Shown: positions 33,972 to 46,075, counted from the first letter of the stretch. The stretch: 64,000 bases of DNA from Apodemus sylvaticus (GCF_947179515.1 NC_067478.1:26652266-26716265); one strand, 5' to 3'. The notes: generated by a model not told the origin, from the letters alone. A program made the numbers and translations.

Positions 33972-34400
33972 GTGTTGAGGCTGCTTCTAGGAATTTAGGG
34001 AGAATATATGACACTGGACTAGAACAAGGAAGTAAGCTCAAGGAATTACAACCAAGGAACATATTCATTGTATCTTGATCATCTTGATAAGTCCCTGCAA
34101 ACAGTGACCTCAGGACCTTTGTTTATGCCTTGTTTGGTCCTTGACTACTTTGTTTATGCCTTAGGACTGACTACATTCTTTTTATGTACCTAGAATGATA
34201 TAAAAACAGACTGGGAGGAATTAAACCTGCTCCAGCATTTGCTGGAGTCACACTATAATGTTGTGTAATTGTCTTTTTTGTTTTTCTTTAATCCTCACTC
34301 CCTCCCTCTAGACCCTGTTGACTGACTGAGCTAGCTTGGTCGAACCACAAGATGGACGATGACCAGCAGCAAAAAGGCACGGACTGCTGACACAGGGGAA
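33972..34400 (+). repeat. Probable ERVK-class solo LTR
   Basis: Begins TGTGTTGAGGCTGCTTCTAG, has GATATAAAAACAGACTGGG as a TATA-like box near 34199 and a pyrimidine-rich stretch near 34270-34315. It sits inside an ancient L1, splitting it. The right end and target duplication are not resolved. Confidence 0.55.
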
Positions 34401-34479
34401 CAAGCCAGAGGGCTTTCAAAAAGCACAGAGGCTGAGAGAAAAGAGACATTTCCAAAAGGTTATTCAATTTTACACAAAT

Positions 34480-34725
34480 GGCTGCATTAATACAGCATGT
34501 GTGAAATAATAAAATTACAGAGGTAGAAAACAGACTGATGGTTGCCTAAAGCTAAAGAGTGGATGAGAGAATTCAATTGGCTGGGCCAGCATGTCAGAGG
34601 TTTGTAAGTTACCACCCCATCCTAACGACCTACAGGTAAGAGAAAAATTGATAGCCACAAAATAGAGGTGACCATAGCTGAGGGAGCAGACGGCCATGAG
34701 CAGAAGCCTCATGGGGAAGGAATTT
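34480..34725 (+). repeat. Ancient L1M 3' continuation
   Basis: AAAATTACAGAGGTAGAAAA followed by CAGACTGATGGTTGCCTAAA matches the end of old L1 ORF2 and start of the 3' UTR. A G-rich 3' UTR-like stretch follows. Confidence 0.55.
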
Positions 34726-34978
34726 GGGGGGGGAGCATAGGGGAAGGAGGGGGAGGGTGGGGGAAGGGTGATGAATTCCTGGAGGCTCAGTGTTGGTGAC
34801 TGTGAAGAGACCATAAACTCCAGAGAGTTTATGGCGCTGCATTTGACTCAGTTTTCCCTTCCGGAGATGTCCGAGGGTCTCACAGTGAGGTGTGGGAAGA
34901 GAGGGAATCTCCCCCACCCCACCCCACCCCACCCCCACCTTCCCAACCTCCACCCCTGCCTCCCCACCCCTCACCCCG
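34726..34978. repeat. G-rich block (34726-34770) and C-rich block (34907-34978)
   Basis: Plus strand GGGGG runs separated by one to five bases, then about 140 bp later (CCCCA)n-like CCCCACCCC. Both strands therefore carry potential G-quadruplexes, and the two blocks could pair with each other. Confidence 0.8.
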
Positions 34979-35385
34979 AGCCTATTTCCATCTGGAGAAC
35001 AAGAAAGCCGAACTCTTTTAAATGTGAGAGTGTTCTATCTTTCTTGATAAGGTTTGCCCTTGAGGGAAATTATTTCAGAGACTAATTTGCTAGTGTTCAC
35101 TGAAGCCTAACTGGCCAGGAAGAATTTTCAACCAGAAGTGACTCTAGTCATCCTATCCCACTGAAGACGGAGGGACACTGAGGAGCACGTCTGAAAGTCA
35201 GGATCCAGAGAACAGATTCACTCAAATGCTAACACCTGACCGGAAGAGTCAGTCCAGCATGCTTCTAACCCGCTAACCTTAGCGTGTTCCTAAAGGTCTG
35301 CTGACCGAGTTCCTTTCCCCCACAACGCCATATCTGCCTAGCAAGAAAAGCACGCAAAAGGGCTACGAGTGCAGCTAGAAGAGAC
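34979..35385. other. Unassigned DNA
   Basis: No feature recognised; probably also ancient L1, judging by its neighbours. Confidence 0.3.
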
Positions 35386-35387
35386 AG

Positions 35388-35880
35388 AGAAAACATCAAA
35401 TCCAGGCTCAGATGTAACTACTGCTGGGCTATTGAAATTAGCACTCCAGGAACTAAAACCTGCAATATGCTAAGGGCTCTCCCGGACAAAAGGGGCTGCG
35501 GATAATGTTAGAGAAACCCGGAAGCTCTAAGGAAGAACATGAGAAGGGGGTTAGGGATCAGAACCACAGGCACAAATGAAGAACGGCCTTAGTGGGCTTC
35601 ATTAGTGGGTAGGACAAAGTTGCCGAAGGACCCTCTGAACTTGAGGCTATCTCTATAGAAACCTCCAAAACAGAAAAGCGGGGAGGGGCTGAAGAAAAAA
35701 GAACAAAATATTTGAGAGCTACAAAAGGTGAAACATTCAAAACAGGGAGAGAAGAAAGGAAGAAAATAAGCAGTTGAAATAATAATGACTGAATTTTTCC
35801 CCAAAAGCGATGTCAGGGCATCGACCCAGGAAGCAGAGAGAATGCCAAGGACCAGAAAAGCCAGGAACGAACGCTGTGCT
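35388..35880 (+). repeat. Ancient L1M ORF1 fragment
   Basis: AATATGCTAAGGGCTCTC, GGAAGCTCTAAGGAAGAACA, GGCTTCATTAGTGGGTAGG, ATAGAAACCTCCAAAACAG and AAATAATAATGACTGAATTT appear in ORF1 order. Multiple stops and small deletions. Confidence 0.75.
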
Positions 35881-36029
35881 TAGCTCTGTCATTGACCCTG
35901 CAGGGATCGACGACTTACCTCTAGAGAAGGACATGTGACCTCGTGATCCCCCTGCTCCACCTCCTTCAGCAAATCCTACTGTCACATGCCACCAGAAGAT
36001 CGTGGACTGCAGATCAACTACGCAGAGAT

Positions 36030-36427
36030 CAGAGGAGTTCACAGAGGCTAAAGTTGGAATCACGGAGCCTGCAGGGGTGTCTACTAGGTCCTTGGCATAC
36101 AGGCTATGGTTGCTTAGCTTAGGGATTTTGTGGGTCTCCTAACAGTGGGAGTGGGGGTGTCTCTGTTTTTTTTTCCTGATCTTTAGACCCTTTTCTTCCT
36201 ACTGGATTGCCATGCCCAGCCTTAATATGAGGGTGCGAGCCTCGTTCTATTGTATCTTGTGATGCTGTGTCCAGTTGACATCCCCGGGATGCCCTTTTCT
36301 GAAGGGAAACAGAAGAGGAGTGGTTGGGAGCAGGGAGGTGGGAGTAGGGCTACTAGGAGGAGTGGAGGGAGGGGAAGATGCAGCCCGGATGTATTGTGTG
36401 AGAGAAGAATAAATAAATAGAAAAAAA
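36030..36427 (+). mobile_element. 5'-truncated L1, 3' end (Lx-type)
   Basis: GGCTAAAGTTGGAATCACGG, GTCCTTGGCATACAGGCTAT, CTCCTAACAGTGGGAGTGGG, ACTGGATTGCCATGCCCAG and GAATAAATAAATAGAAAAAA: the rodent L1 3' UTR read in sense. Confidence 0.85.
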
Positions 36428-36533
36428 CATGACCTATTGGTGGGCACTGATTAGAAATGCCAGTGTAGTGAGGTATTCCTATGACAACCTGACCATGTTT
36501 TGGGGAGGACTCTGGAAGGACTTTGGAACTTTG

Positions 36534-36894
36534 GGCTAGTTTTGTGTGTCAACTTGATACAGGCTGGAGTTATCACAGAGAAAGGAGCTTCAGTTGGGGA
36601 AGTGCCTCCATGAGATCCAGTTGTGGGGAATTTTCTCAATTAGTGATCAAGTGTGGAGGGCCCCTGGGTTCTATAAGAGAGCAGGCTGAGGAAGCCAGGG
36701 GAAGCAAGTCAGTAAGAAACATCCCTCCATGGCCTCTGCATCAGCTCCTGCTTCCTGACCTGCTTGAGTTCCAGTCCTGACTTCCTTTAGTGATGAACTG
36801 CAACATGGAAGTGTAAGCTCAATAAACCCTTTCCTCCCCAACTTGCTTCTTGGTCATGATGTTTGTGCAGGAATAGAAACCCCGACTAAGACAA
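36534..36894 (+). repeat. Rodent interspersed repeat 'A', complete-looking copy
   Basis: Starts TTTTGTGTGTCAACTTGATA, continues CACAGAGAAAGGAGCTTCAG, TCCATGGCCTCTGCATCAGC and CAATAAACCCTTTCCTCCCC, and ends AGGAATAGAAACCCCGACTA. About 360 bp. Another copy lies at 47298 and an inverted copy at 53420. I recognise it as a common rodent repeat but do not assign a library name. Confidence 0.75.
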
Positions 36895-37200
36895 ATTGCT
36901 GACTTTTGCCCAGAAACTATGCAAGCAACATGAGGGATATTTTATAAAACGCCCTGCAAAATTATCTTTCAAAAGAAATGGAGAACTAAAGACTGACTTA
37001 GATAAGGAAAAACTGAAAGATGTATTCCTTGAAAAAAACTTTAGGAGTTTTTCAGAAAAAAAAGGAAATTATGTAGATTAGGATCTTTGGTCTGTATGAA
37101 GTATTGCAGAAGGAAAAGGTAAGTGCAGAACCCTTCATTTTGTTATTCTTAATTGATATAAAGGATAACACTAGCAAAAAAAATGAGAAAAGCAACATGT
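36895..37200. other. Unassigned DNA
   Basis: A-rich, with a 61-codon frame (36896-37081) rich in Lys/Glu. It could be L1-derived; not called as a gene. Confidence 0.35.
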
Positions 37201-37219
37201 TTTGTTATATATTTCTAGA

Positions 37220-37288
37220 TGCATCATATATATGCATCATATACATGTACATATATATATGGGGTGGGGTGGGGGTGGGTGTATGTGT
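37220..37288. repeat. (ATATGC)/(GGGGT)/(GTGT) simple repeat cluster
   Basis: An ATATAC/ATGCATC-rich stretch is followed by GGGGTGGGGTGGGGGTGGG and TGTGTGTG. Confidence 0.85.
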
Positions 37289-37289
37289 G

Positions 37290-37560
37290 TGTAGAATTGA
37301 ATGAGATACCCCTCATAAGTCTTGAGCATTTGAATACTTAGACCCAGAGAGGAGCTGTTTATGAAGATTTATGAGGTGTGTCCTGGTTGAAGGAAGTGTG
37401 TCTCTGAAGGTGGGATTTGTGGTTCATTGTGTGAGCTCTGGGCTACTGTGTCTTGCTTCTGTTCCACCATCATGGACTTTAGCGCTCTGGAACCACAAGG
37501 ACATGTACATTCCTTCTACAAGTTGCCTTGGTCACAGCAGTAGAGGAGTGACTAACCATA
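37290..37560 (+). repeat. Rodent interspersed repeat 'B', diverged copy
   Basis: GAATGAGATACCCCTCATA, CTTGAGCATTTGAATACTTA, GGTTGAAGGAAGTGTGTCTC, CATCATGGACTTTAGCGCTC and ACAAGTTGCCTTGGTCACAG appear in the order typical of the family. Confidence 0.6.
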
Positions 37561-37754
37561 TAGCTATAGAATACATACGTTTATGTATAAGTGAGACAAG
37601 TGGCAGAAATGGAAGGACTGAGAACCAGGGTCTGCCACCATTATAAACTATACATACCACTCAGGAAGCAGCACAAAGTCATTTGAGAGTTACATTAGTG
37701 ATGAATGTGTGCTACAGCTCCTACGGTAGCCTCTAAAACGCTTTTTTAATCTTA

Positions 37755-38990
37755 TTTAAGACAGAGGCAAAGTATTATGCATGTAACTACAGCCATCTGA
37801 TATTTGACAAAGAAGCCAAAAATATACACTAGAGAGAAAAGACAGCATCTTCAACAAATGGTGCTGGGAGAGCTGATTGTCAAAATACAGAAGAATGAAA
37901 CTAGACCCATGTCTACCACCCTGTATAGGAATCACTCCGAGTGGATCAAAGACCTGGATGTGAAACCTAAACTTCTAGAAGAAACCCTAGGCAATAGCCT
38001 ATGCAGTATAGATGTGGGAGCCAACTTCCTGAATAAGACTCCACTTGCCAAGGAATTTAGGCCAACAATTGACAAGTATGACCTCATAAAATGAAAACGC
38101 TTCTGTACAGCTAAGGAAGCAATTGTGTTTGAACAGAGAGTTCTCAATAGAGAGAACAAACTGGCTAAGAAATATTTCAAAAAGCATTTATCAGATTTAG
38201 CAATTAGAGAAATGCAAGTTAAAACAACTGAAATTTCATCTTACCCCGTCAGAGCGGCAGAGATTGACAAGCAACTGCAAACAGATGCTGGCAAGATGGT
38301 GGTGAAGACAGTCTCAATCATTGTTGGTGCGACTGCAAAACAGTACAGCCACTCTGTGGAATGTGGAGAACTCAGTATGGAAAAAATTCAGAAAGCTAAA
38401 ATTGAATCGGTCCTACAACCCGTCCATACCACTCCTTGGCATATGCCCACAGGATTCAAACACCTACTCCACTATACCTGCTACTCTATTCACAGTCAAC
38501 CAAAAATTGAAACAACCATACTGTCCTTCAGCAGAAGAATGGGTCATGTGATACATATACTCAATGGAATACTGTTTAGATATAAAAAAAAGAAATACAT
38601 TCATGAAATTTGCAGGTAAATAGGAACTAGACAATAGTATACTGTGTGGCGTAACAGAGAATCAGAAAGACAAGAACTACTACATGGTCTCTCTTATCTG
38701 TGTAGCCTAGCTCCAAATCTTTAGATGTGAAAATGTAACTTAGAGTAACCTCAAAAAGCAGGAAAGTAATGGTGGGCATGGGAAAGAAATGAGGGCATAA
38801 CAAGGGGAATCTAGAGAGCAGAACGGGGCACAAATAAATGAAGGGAAACTGAGAAATGGAGATGAGGACCTTAATTGGAGAGGAGAAGGGAGGTCAATAA
38901 ATAAGAGGGAGGAAGAAGAGAGAAATAAGAGGCATCCCTTAGAGCTGTTGGTCAGGGTAGTTCAAGAGATTCCTCCTAAAACAGGACAGT
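37755..38990 (+). repeat. Rodent L1 ORF2 3' part plus 3' UTR, decayed
   Basis: ATGGTGCTGGGAGAGCTGAT, GTGGATCAAAGACCTGGATG, AGAAGAAACCCTAGGCAATA, CATACTCAATGGAATACTG and AGAACTACTACATGGTCTCT are sense ORF2/3' UTR landmarks. Frames of 96 codons (37804-38094) and 164 codons (38125-38619) are surviving ORF2 pieces, truncated and frameshifted relative to each other. No reverse transcriptase core is present. Confidence 0.88.
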
Positions 38991-39239
38991 CTGCTGCTGT
39001 TGTTTTTCTACTCAAGAGCTGAAGGTAAGTTCTATTGCTGAAGACACTACATGCTTTAGACACAGGACTCAGAGGACTCAAGCTGGTTCTGTGAATACGC
39101 GCACTGTGTTCACATGACAGAGACTTCAGACGAGTAACACATTACACAGGAAAACAAGGTTGCTGTTTTTTTAAAGTCAGATCTTTAACACACACACACA
39201 AGGCTGCCAATTAATGAAAACTGGAAGGCACAAAAAGTA

Positions 39240-39640
39240 ATGAACAAAGCAGAAAACAGAGAAGATGAATAAATGTGACAGACATCCCAACTGCTCGCAT
39301 GGGATACCATTCTGGAAAAGACAAAGCAGAGAGATAATAAAAAAGACCTGTGGAAGTCAGGGGCAGGAAGATGAAGAGAAACTGGAGGAGCACTAAGGAT
39401 GGGGGAGGGGCTGTGAAACTACTCTGCCTGGTACTGTAATCATGGTGCATATCATTACATATTTGTCCAGACTCACAGAGCATAAAACACTAGGCGATTC
39501 TGATGTGAGGGAGATTAGTGATAAAACTTGAGATTTCAATGTGGATTCATTAATTACAACAAACATCCCCTCTAGTGGAAGATGTTGGTAATGCATGTGA
39601 GTAGGCAGGCTACCTATGGAAAACTCTTCAAGGTGCATGT
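39240..39640 (+). repeat. Ancient L1M 3' UTR
   Basis: CTGGTACTGTAATCATGGTG, ACATATTTGTCCAGACTCAC, TCAATGTGGATTCATTAATT and TCCCCTCTAGTGGAAGATG fit the 3' UTR of old mammalian L1s. It is interrupted by the SINE at 39645. Confidence 0.6.
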
Positions 39641-39644
39641 GCTA

Positions 39645-39955
39645 GGTTTAGAAAGATGGCTCAGGCACTAGGGAAGCTTATTGCATAAAGATGGGGGCCA
39701 GAGTTTAGATCCCAGCACCCACATAACAAACATATCAGACGTCCCTTCCAGTGCCTGTGACCTGTAACCTGGGACTGCTGAGATTTGTTGGCATCCATGC
39801 TAACTCAGGTTCACCTTGCCTCAAAGAGAGAAGCAGGGAGTGGCAGAAAAGGACACCTGTCAATCTTCTGGCCTCTGCATGCATGCATAGGTGTGCAAAC
39901 CTTCACATACATGCACGCCAATGTACTCCCACAGACACAGATGTAAGCATATACC
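39645..39955 (+). repeat. tRNA-related SINE (B3/B4 class), diverged
   Basis: AGAAAGATGGCTCAGGCACT head and AGATCCCAGCACCCACATAA, then CTTCTGGCCTCTGCATGCAT and a CACATACATGCACGCC tail. Longer than one B3, so it may be a dimer. Confidence 0.6.
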
Positions 39956-39989
39956 AATGAATACAGCAACCTTCTTAAAGTAGTCTAGT

Positions 39990-40565
39990 TTTTAAGGAGG
40001 TGGTAGGTATGAGGAAAATGGATCTGTCTATCAAAGGGCCATGGACAGTTTCCTTCTTTGAGGTTCCCTCGATCATTGTCATTATCTTGGCTTTAATAAT
40101 GTGCTTGTTTTGCAAAATGTTATACGCACAGTTTTCTCATTGTATTATTTCTTACAGCTATACATGAATATATACACATATGTCAAATTTTAAATTAAAA
40201 AAAGGAATGGACTGCTAACATATTTAGAATGTGAATGAATCTCAAAATTGCTATGCAGGGTGGAAACTAAACATTAAAAAATAAATACTGTACTACTGTA
40301 TATAAAATACAACCAATATGAAAGCTGCAACTTCTAACTTGAGTTTTACTGAAAAAAAAAGAATACATTTGAAAAAAATAGATAAATGGCCCAGGGGTGT
40401 AAAGGCTAAAATACAAACAATCAAGAAGGTTGTGAAAATGATTTTGTCTTGACTGTGGCAATGGCTTTACAGATTTCAATAATTAAAAAAAAAACTCATT
40501 GACTCATACTTCAAATATGTGTCTAACCTTATATAAATTACCTCTCAATAGAGTTAATAAGGAAA
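39990..40565 (+). repeat. Ancient L1M 3' UTR, second part
   Basis: GGCTTTAATAATGTGCTTG, ATATACACATATGTCAAATT and, after a second block, TTCAAATATGTGTCTAACCT and ATTACCTCTCAATAGAG: pieces of old L1 3' ends. A-rich runs at 40195, 40350 and 40484. Confidence 0.45.
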
Positions 40566-40922
40566 CAAAAAGAAGTGATTTGCCCAGAAACCAAATAGTT
40601 AACACGGAGCTATTAACTGAAGCCTACGGCCCTGATCATCCAAGACTTGTGATTGATAGCCAGTGTTTTGTAGAAACTTTAAGTATCAGTCTATTAATTA
40701 ATCAACAAACATCACTCAATTCCTTTTACACACTAAATCTGCACATAGAGTATTCCACAGACGACAACACAACTTAGTTCTTGAATAAAACTCAAGGACT
40801 GAGATACAGGAGCAAGATGTCAGACACAAGCCTGGAAGGATGCACGGATGAGAGGTGACTGCCCCCAAGAGACAGACAAGGGCTCTGCAGGAGAAAACCC
40901 ATGGCAGCCTTCCCTAACAACA
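40566..40922. other. Unassigned DNA
   Basis: Nothing recognised beyond the (CA)n at its right edge. Confidence 0.4.
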
Positions 40923-40923
40923 A

Positions 40924-40959
<36 letters not shown>

Positions 40960-40974
40960 ACGCACACGCACACC
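40923..40974. repeat. (CA)n with (CGCA)n end
   Basis: A pure CA run of about 28 bp, then four ACGCAC-type units. Confidence 0.95.
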
Positions 40975-42112
40975 ACCTTGCTCCCAGCTCCTTTGAATCC
41001 TGAAGTGGAAATTTCTGGTTTCTTTGGAAACTCAGTTATGTCATATGATGTTTTGCTGGGGCAGACAGGTTATAGAATGTTTTGCTGAAGCAGACACATG
41101 AAACAATATTTTGCAGAAGCAAAAACATGAAAGGTTTTGCTGAAGCAGACACAGATGAGAGGGTATTTTGCTAAAGCAGACACTTGAGAGGGCACATGAT
41201 GTTTAGAAAGAATATAAATGTGGCCCCACAGACAGTGGCAAGAAACTCTGGCATTGATTCGCCTTGACCCACATCGCTGATCTTGTCATGACCTCATAGA
41301 AAAACTAACCAAAGAACTCCTCAAGATATTCCAGTGGCTTCTTGATGCTTCCACAGACTCAGACAGAACCTCGAGCTTTCTTCTGGATCAAACTGCCTGA
41401 TGCTGATTTGTGAGTGGTGATCACTGAGTGGACTGGACTGCAGATTCATGTTTTGCTTGAGGACTGCACTGCTGACAAGGAATATTGGAATCACTCCAAA
41501 GAACTATTTCTAAAAGGGTTCATGTCCGCCTTTGTCCTATTAACCTTTCTTTTCCACTACCTCCTGTGGGAGGTGGCTTAGATTTACTAAAGCAGGTTTT
41601 GAAAAATCTAAGCCAACAGAATCCCACATATCTTACCATCCTAATCTCTCTCTCCACATCCATTGCTTTGTTCCAGATCCCAACCCCAACAGGCACCCCC
41701 TGCTAACCCAAGGCCTCTCCCCCAAAATAACCAATAGGCTGAAGGCGACCCCACACTTGCCCTGCTGACCTGAGATCCAGCTGTCACAAGCTAGGTCTCA
41801 TCCCTAACTCCAGAGCAGGAAGCCTGCTACTGTCTCCTCTCCCCCACTGACTCCACCCACAACCTTGCACAAAGATCTTTTTTCCCAACCCTCCTTCCCC
41901 CAGCTCATCCCCAGCCTCTAACACTGCCAGGCATTCACTGGGAACACACTAGTATAGAAGAACAAGAAACTAGGCCCCAACTCCAGAAGACACACCCAAG
42001 CTAAGCCACAGGCCACGAAAGACAGAAAACCAAGTAGACTGCCTGAACAGCTTCTCCGTTCCCCCAGTTCAATCCCCAGTCTCATCCCCAGCTCTACAGC
42101 AGAACAACCTTG

Positions 42113-42114
<2 letters not shown>

Positions 42115-42157
<43 letters not shown>
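42115..42157. repeat. (CA)n microsatellite within L1 5' UTR
   Basis: About 21 uninterrupted CA units, followed by two copies of ATCTCTC. Confidence 0.96.
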
Positions 42158-42158
<1 letters not shown>

Positions 42159-45100
42159 CTCTCATCTCTCATGAGAGATTTCCCTTTCTAGCATTCCTCC
42201 CCCCGTTCCTTGCTGTATCCCAAACCCCAGCTCCAGCAAGCACCCTGTGCTAACCCAAGAGCCACTTCTCTCAGGGCAACAATTAGGCTGAAGATGGAAC
42301 CACACCCGTCCTCCTACTGCTCCTGAGATCCAATCCTCCCGTTTCCATCTCTAGCTTTGTAGCAGGAAATCTGCTATGGTCTCATTTCCCCCTCTGACCC
42401 CATCTCCAGTTGACCACAAAAACCTCCAACATTTCTTCCCCCAGTATTCCAGTCTCCAGTACCAGCAGGCATTCCGTGTGATCACAGCAGCTGAGCAGGC
42501 CAGGAAAACAGGCAACACACAGTCATCACACCTGCCAAAAAATCCAGGGAGGAAATGGAACACCAGGAACAAAACATCCACTCAACAAAGACAAACCCAG
42601 AAACCAGCACCTAGACTTATAATCATTCCAAACCCAGACAACAACATAAAGACATAACCAACAACAGCATAAAAACACAACAACAGCCAAAGCAGTATAT
42701 CGCCAATGGAGCCCAGCTCTCCTACCACAGCAGGCCCCGAATATTTCAACATAGATGAAGCACAAGAAAAAATACCTTAAACCCAACTATATGAAGATGA
42801 CAGTGGTTTTTAAAGATAAAATTAATAAATCCCTTAAAGAAATTCGGGAAAGGCTCAGCAGTGATATGCGTTGACTCGGCAGATGTCTAATTTAGATATG
42901 ACAGCAGAATCCAGAGTATGCCTGGGGACCTCGGGAACCATGCCAAAGCCACACAAGGAATATAAAGAATAACAAAATAAAAGTAAAAAACAAAAAAAAA
43001 CAAAATGTATAAATAAACAATCACATCCAAAAGGAATAGACAGCAAGAAATCAACTGAGGGCTGAAATCAATAAAATAAAAGCAAAGATAACATAAAGAA
43101 TCAATGAAACAAAGAAATGGTCCTTTAAGAAAATCAACTAGTTAGACAAACTGTGTTTGACAAACTAGCATACAAACTAATGAGAAATCAGAGAATATTC
43201 AAGTTAATAAAATTAGAAGAAAAAGAGGAACATAACAAATACCAGAAATATTCAGGGAGTCATAAGGACATACTTCAAAAGCCTGTACTCCACCAAAGTG
43301 GAAAATCTAAAAGAAGTGGATAATTTTCTCAATAGCTACCACTTGCCAAAGTGAAATCAGGATCAGATAAACTATTTAAATAGACCTATACTGACTAGTG
43401 AAATAGAAGCATTGTTAAAATTCTCCCAACAACAACAACAACAAAACCAGAGCCAGGCAGTTTTAGTGTGGAATTCTACCAGGCTTTTAATGCCAATGTT
43501 CCTCAAATTATTCCACAAAAGAGAAAGAGAAGTAACATTGTCCAATTCATTTCATGAGGCCACTCTTACCCTGATATTCAAACCACATAAAGACTCAACA
43601 ACAACAACAAAAAATTACAAACCAATTTCTCTTATAAAAATAGATGCAAAAAATAGCCAATAAAATACTTGTAAGATCACTCCAAAAGATTATCCACCAC
43701 AATCAAGTTGGCCTCATCCCAGAGATACAGTGATAGTTCAATGTATGAAAATCAGTAAAATAACCCACCACATAAACAAGCATCTGGCAGCCCATGCTGG
43801 TGAGGATGTGGAGCCAAAGGAACACTCCTCCACGGCTGGTGTAAGTGCACACTTGTATGGCCATTATGGAAATCAATGTAGTGGTTCCTCAGAAAAATGG
43901 GAATTGATCTTCCTCAAGGTGCAGATATACCACTTTTGTGCATATACCCAAAGGATGCTCCATCCTATCACAAGATAAGATGCTCAACCATGGTCATTGT
44001 GGCTTTATTCATAATAACCAGAAACTATAATCAATCTAGACATTCCTCAACAGAAGAATGTATAAAGAAAATGTAGTACATTTACACAATGGAGTATTAC
44101 TCAGCTGTTAAAAAAAAACAATGGCATCATAACATTTGCAGGCAAATGGATGAAGCTAGAAAAGTTATCTTGAGTGAGGTAACTCAGACCCAGAAAGACA
44201 AATATGTAGTCACTTATAAGTGGATATTACTCCTTAAGTAAATGAGCTACAATCTGTAGACCCAGAGAGATTAGGTAAAAAGGAAGGGTCTAAGCAAGAA
44301 TACATGGATCTTCCTGGGAAGGGGAATAGACTATATTTTATGGGTAGTCTGGGGACAGGTGGGGTGGGAGCAGAGAGGGATCAGGTTGGGGGATGGAGTA
44401 GAAGGAAGTAGTGTAGGGAAAGATGGCTAGAATTTGGGAACATTTGGATGGTGGTGTGTAAACCTAATGCAGTGGAAACTTCCTGATATCTATAAAGATG
44501 ATACTAAGGGAGGATATAGAATCTCAACCATCCATCTCTTGTCGCCAGGTGAGGCTTCAAGTAGTAGAACTGGGTTGCATGCATTTGAGTTGTTGGCCAA
44601 GAGGGTCCCATGGAAATTCCCAAACAGCTTAAGCTGTTGCTAAGACAAAGGGTTGCTCTTTGCAAACTGACTTAGGCTCCATTGTCAAGGACAACACCCA
44701 CACACCTCACTGAGCATGGGGAAGTTAAGCAGGTGCCTTCATGGAGCCTTCACCCCTACATTCTTGTGTCTTTGGTGCAGAAAGGTACTCTTCAGGCTAC
44801 TGAAAGGGAAATGTGGACACCAACCCAGCCACAACACTCTCAATCTACAAGTCATCCTACCTACAAAATATGCCAGGGCAATGATGGCACAGAACTTTTT
44901 GGAATAGCCAGTCAGTGTCTGATTTGACCTTGAGCTCACTCCATGAGAAGAAACCCATACCCAACATTGCTTTAGTAACCAGGAGCCAGAGACTAGATAT
45001 CCCAGAGACCTAGGGTAAAATCAAATCCTACTGGTCAAAAAAAAAAAAAGCAGTATCAATAAAATGACTACTAATGATATTCTGCTATACTCATAGCCTT

Positions 45101-45388
45101 ATCCAGTCCTCATCAGAGAGGCTTCCTACAGCAGCAGATAGGAACAGATGCAGAGACCCATAGTCAGACATTATGTGGACAGTGAATCTAAATGGGAGGT
45201 CTCCATCCAATCCTTCCTCTCAGAGTTCAGGGAATCATGTGGAAAAGGGGGCAGAGAGATTGTAAAAGCCAGGGGTGGTAAAGGATACCAGGATAACAAG
45301 GCCCTCTGAATCAAGTAAGCAAGGCACATATGAGCTCACAGAGACTGAAACTGCAAGCACAGGGTCTATATGGGTCTGCACCAGATCC

Positions 45389-45389
<1 letters not shown>

Positions 45390-45455
<66 letters not shown>
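45390..45455. repeat. (TG)n microsatellite within L1 3' UTR
   Basis: About 32 TG units with a single TA interruption near 45412. Confidence 0.96.
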
Positions 45456-45458
<3 letters not shown>

Positions 45459-45770
45459 GGAATTCCTGACTGTGAGAATGAGTGAGAGTGAGTGACTTTG
45501 TGCCTGTTCTTGGGACTCTTTTCCTCCTATTGGGTTGCCATGTCCAACTTCAATATAATAGTTTTTGCTTCATCTAATTATATTTTATTTTGTCCTATTT
45601 AGTTGTTATCACTTAGAAGCCTCTTCCTTTCTAATGAGAGACAGAAAGGGAGTGGATCCAGAGGAGAGGAGAAGTGGGGAGGAGCTTGGAGGAGTAGAGG
45701 GAGGGGAAACTAGAATCAGGATATATTGTGTTTGAAAAGAATCCATTTTCAATAAAAGGGGGGAACAAAA

Positions 45771-46067
45771 GGGGATAAAAAAGAGCCAGAGGAGGAAAAA
45801 CTGAGATTCCTTCCAACAACCAGAGGCACCATCGTCACCTGTTCTCTAACTCACTCTGACTTAAGCTCTGGAGCTTTGTGTCCCTGGCATCTCCCCTCCC
45901 CCCTCTCTGCCTCCTCCCAAGGTCAGCAACCATATTAACATATGCTTCCCACCTACCTCCTTACACTAGATGTCTATACTTTTGTACACTCTGTACTGTC
46001 TCAGTTGGGTTTTCCTAAAAACACAGCCCAACAAGAGGATCTTTTTCATATGTTTGTATAGAAAAGT
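45771..46067. other. Unassigned DNA
   Basis: C-rich near 45890-45915; nothing else recognised. Confidence 0.4.
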
Positions 46068-46075
46068 ACCTAAAG

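Larger units (their letters stand above)
41000..45770 (+). mobile_element. Long, decayed Lx-type L1 with 5' UTR, ORF1/ORF2 pieces and 3' UTR
   Basis: The probable 5' UTR (41040-42530) includes five spaced repeats of a TTTTGCTGAAGCAGACAC-like motif at 41050-41185, and later blocks with AGCAGGAAGCCTGCTAC and AGCAGGAAATCTGCTATGG. The ORF1 start region is near 42700 (GAATATTTCAACATAGATGA). ORF2 fragments run 43080-44250 with a jump at about 43783, where the middle of ORF2, including the reverse transcriptase core, is missing. The 3' UTR runs 44430-45770 (GTTGTTGGCCAAGAGGGTCC, TGGGTTGCCATGTCCAACTT). Contains (CA)n at 42115 and (TG)n at 45390. No frame exceeds 100 codons, so it is non-autonomous. 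Confidence 0.78.

Noticed and set aside
33972..34400. 6-bp target duplication around the second LTR-like element
   Set aside because: I tried several left and right ends around CCCCTGTGTTG and the sequence to 34420 and found no convincing matching 6-mer; edges left open.
38125..38619. 164-codon plus-strand frame
   Set aside because: It corresponds to the C-terminal region of L1 ORF2, truncated and frameshifted relative to the preceding 96-codon piece.
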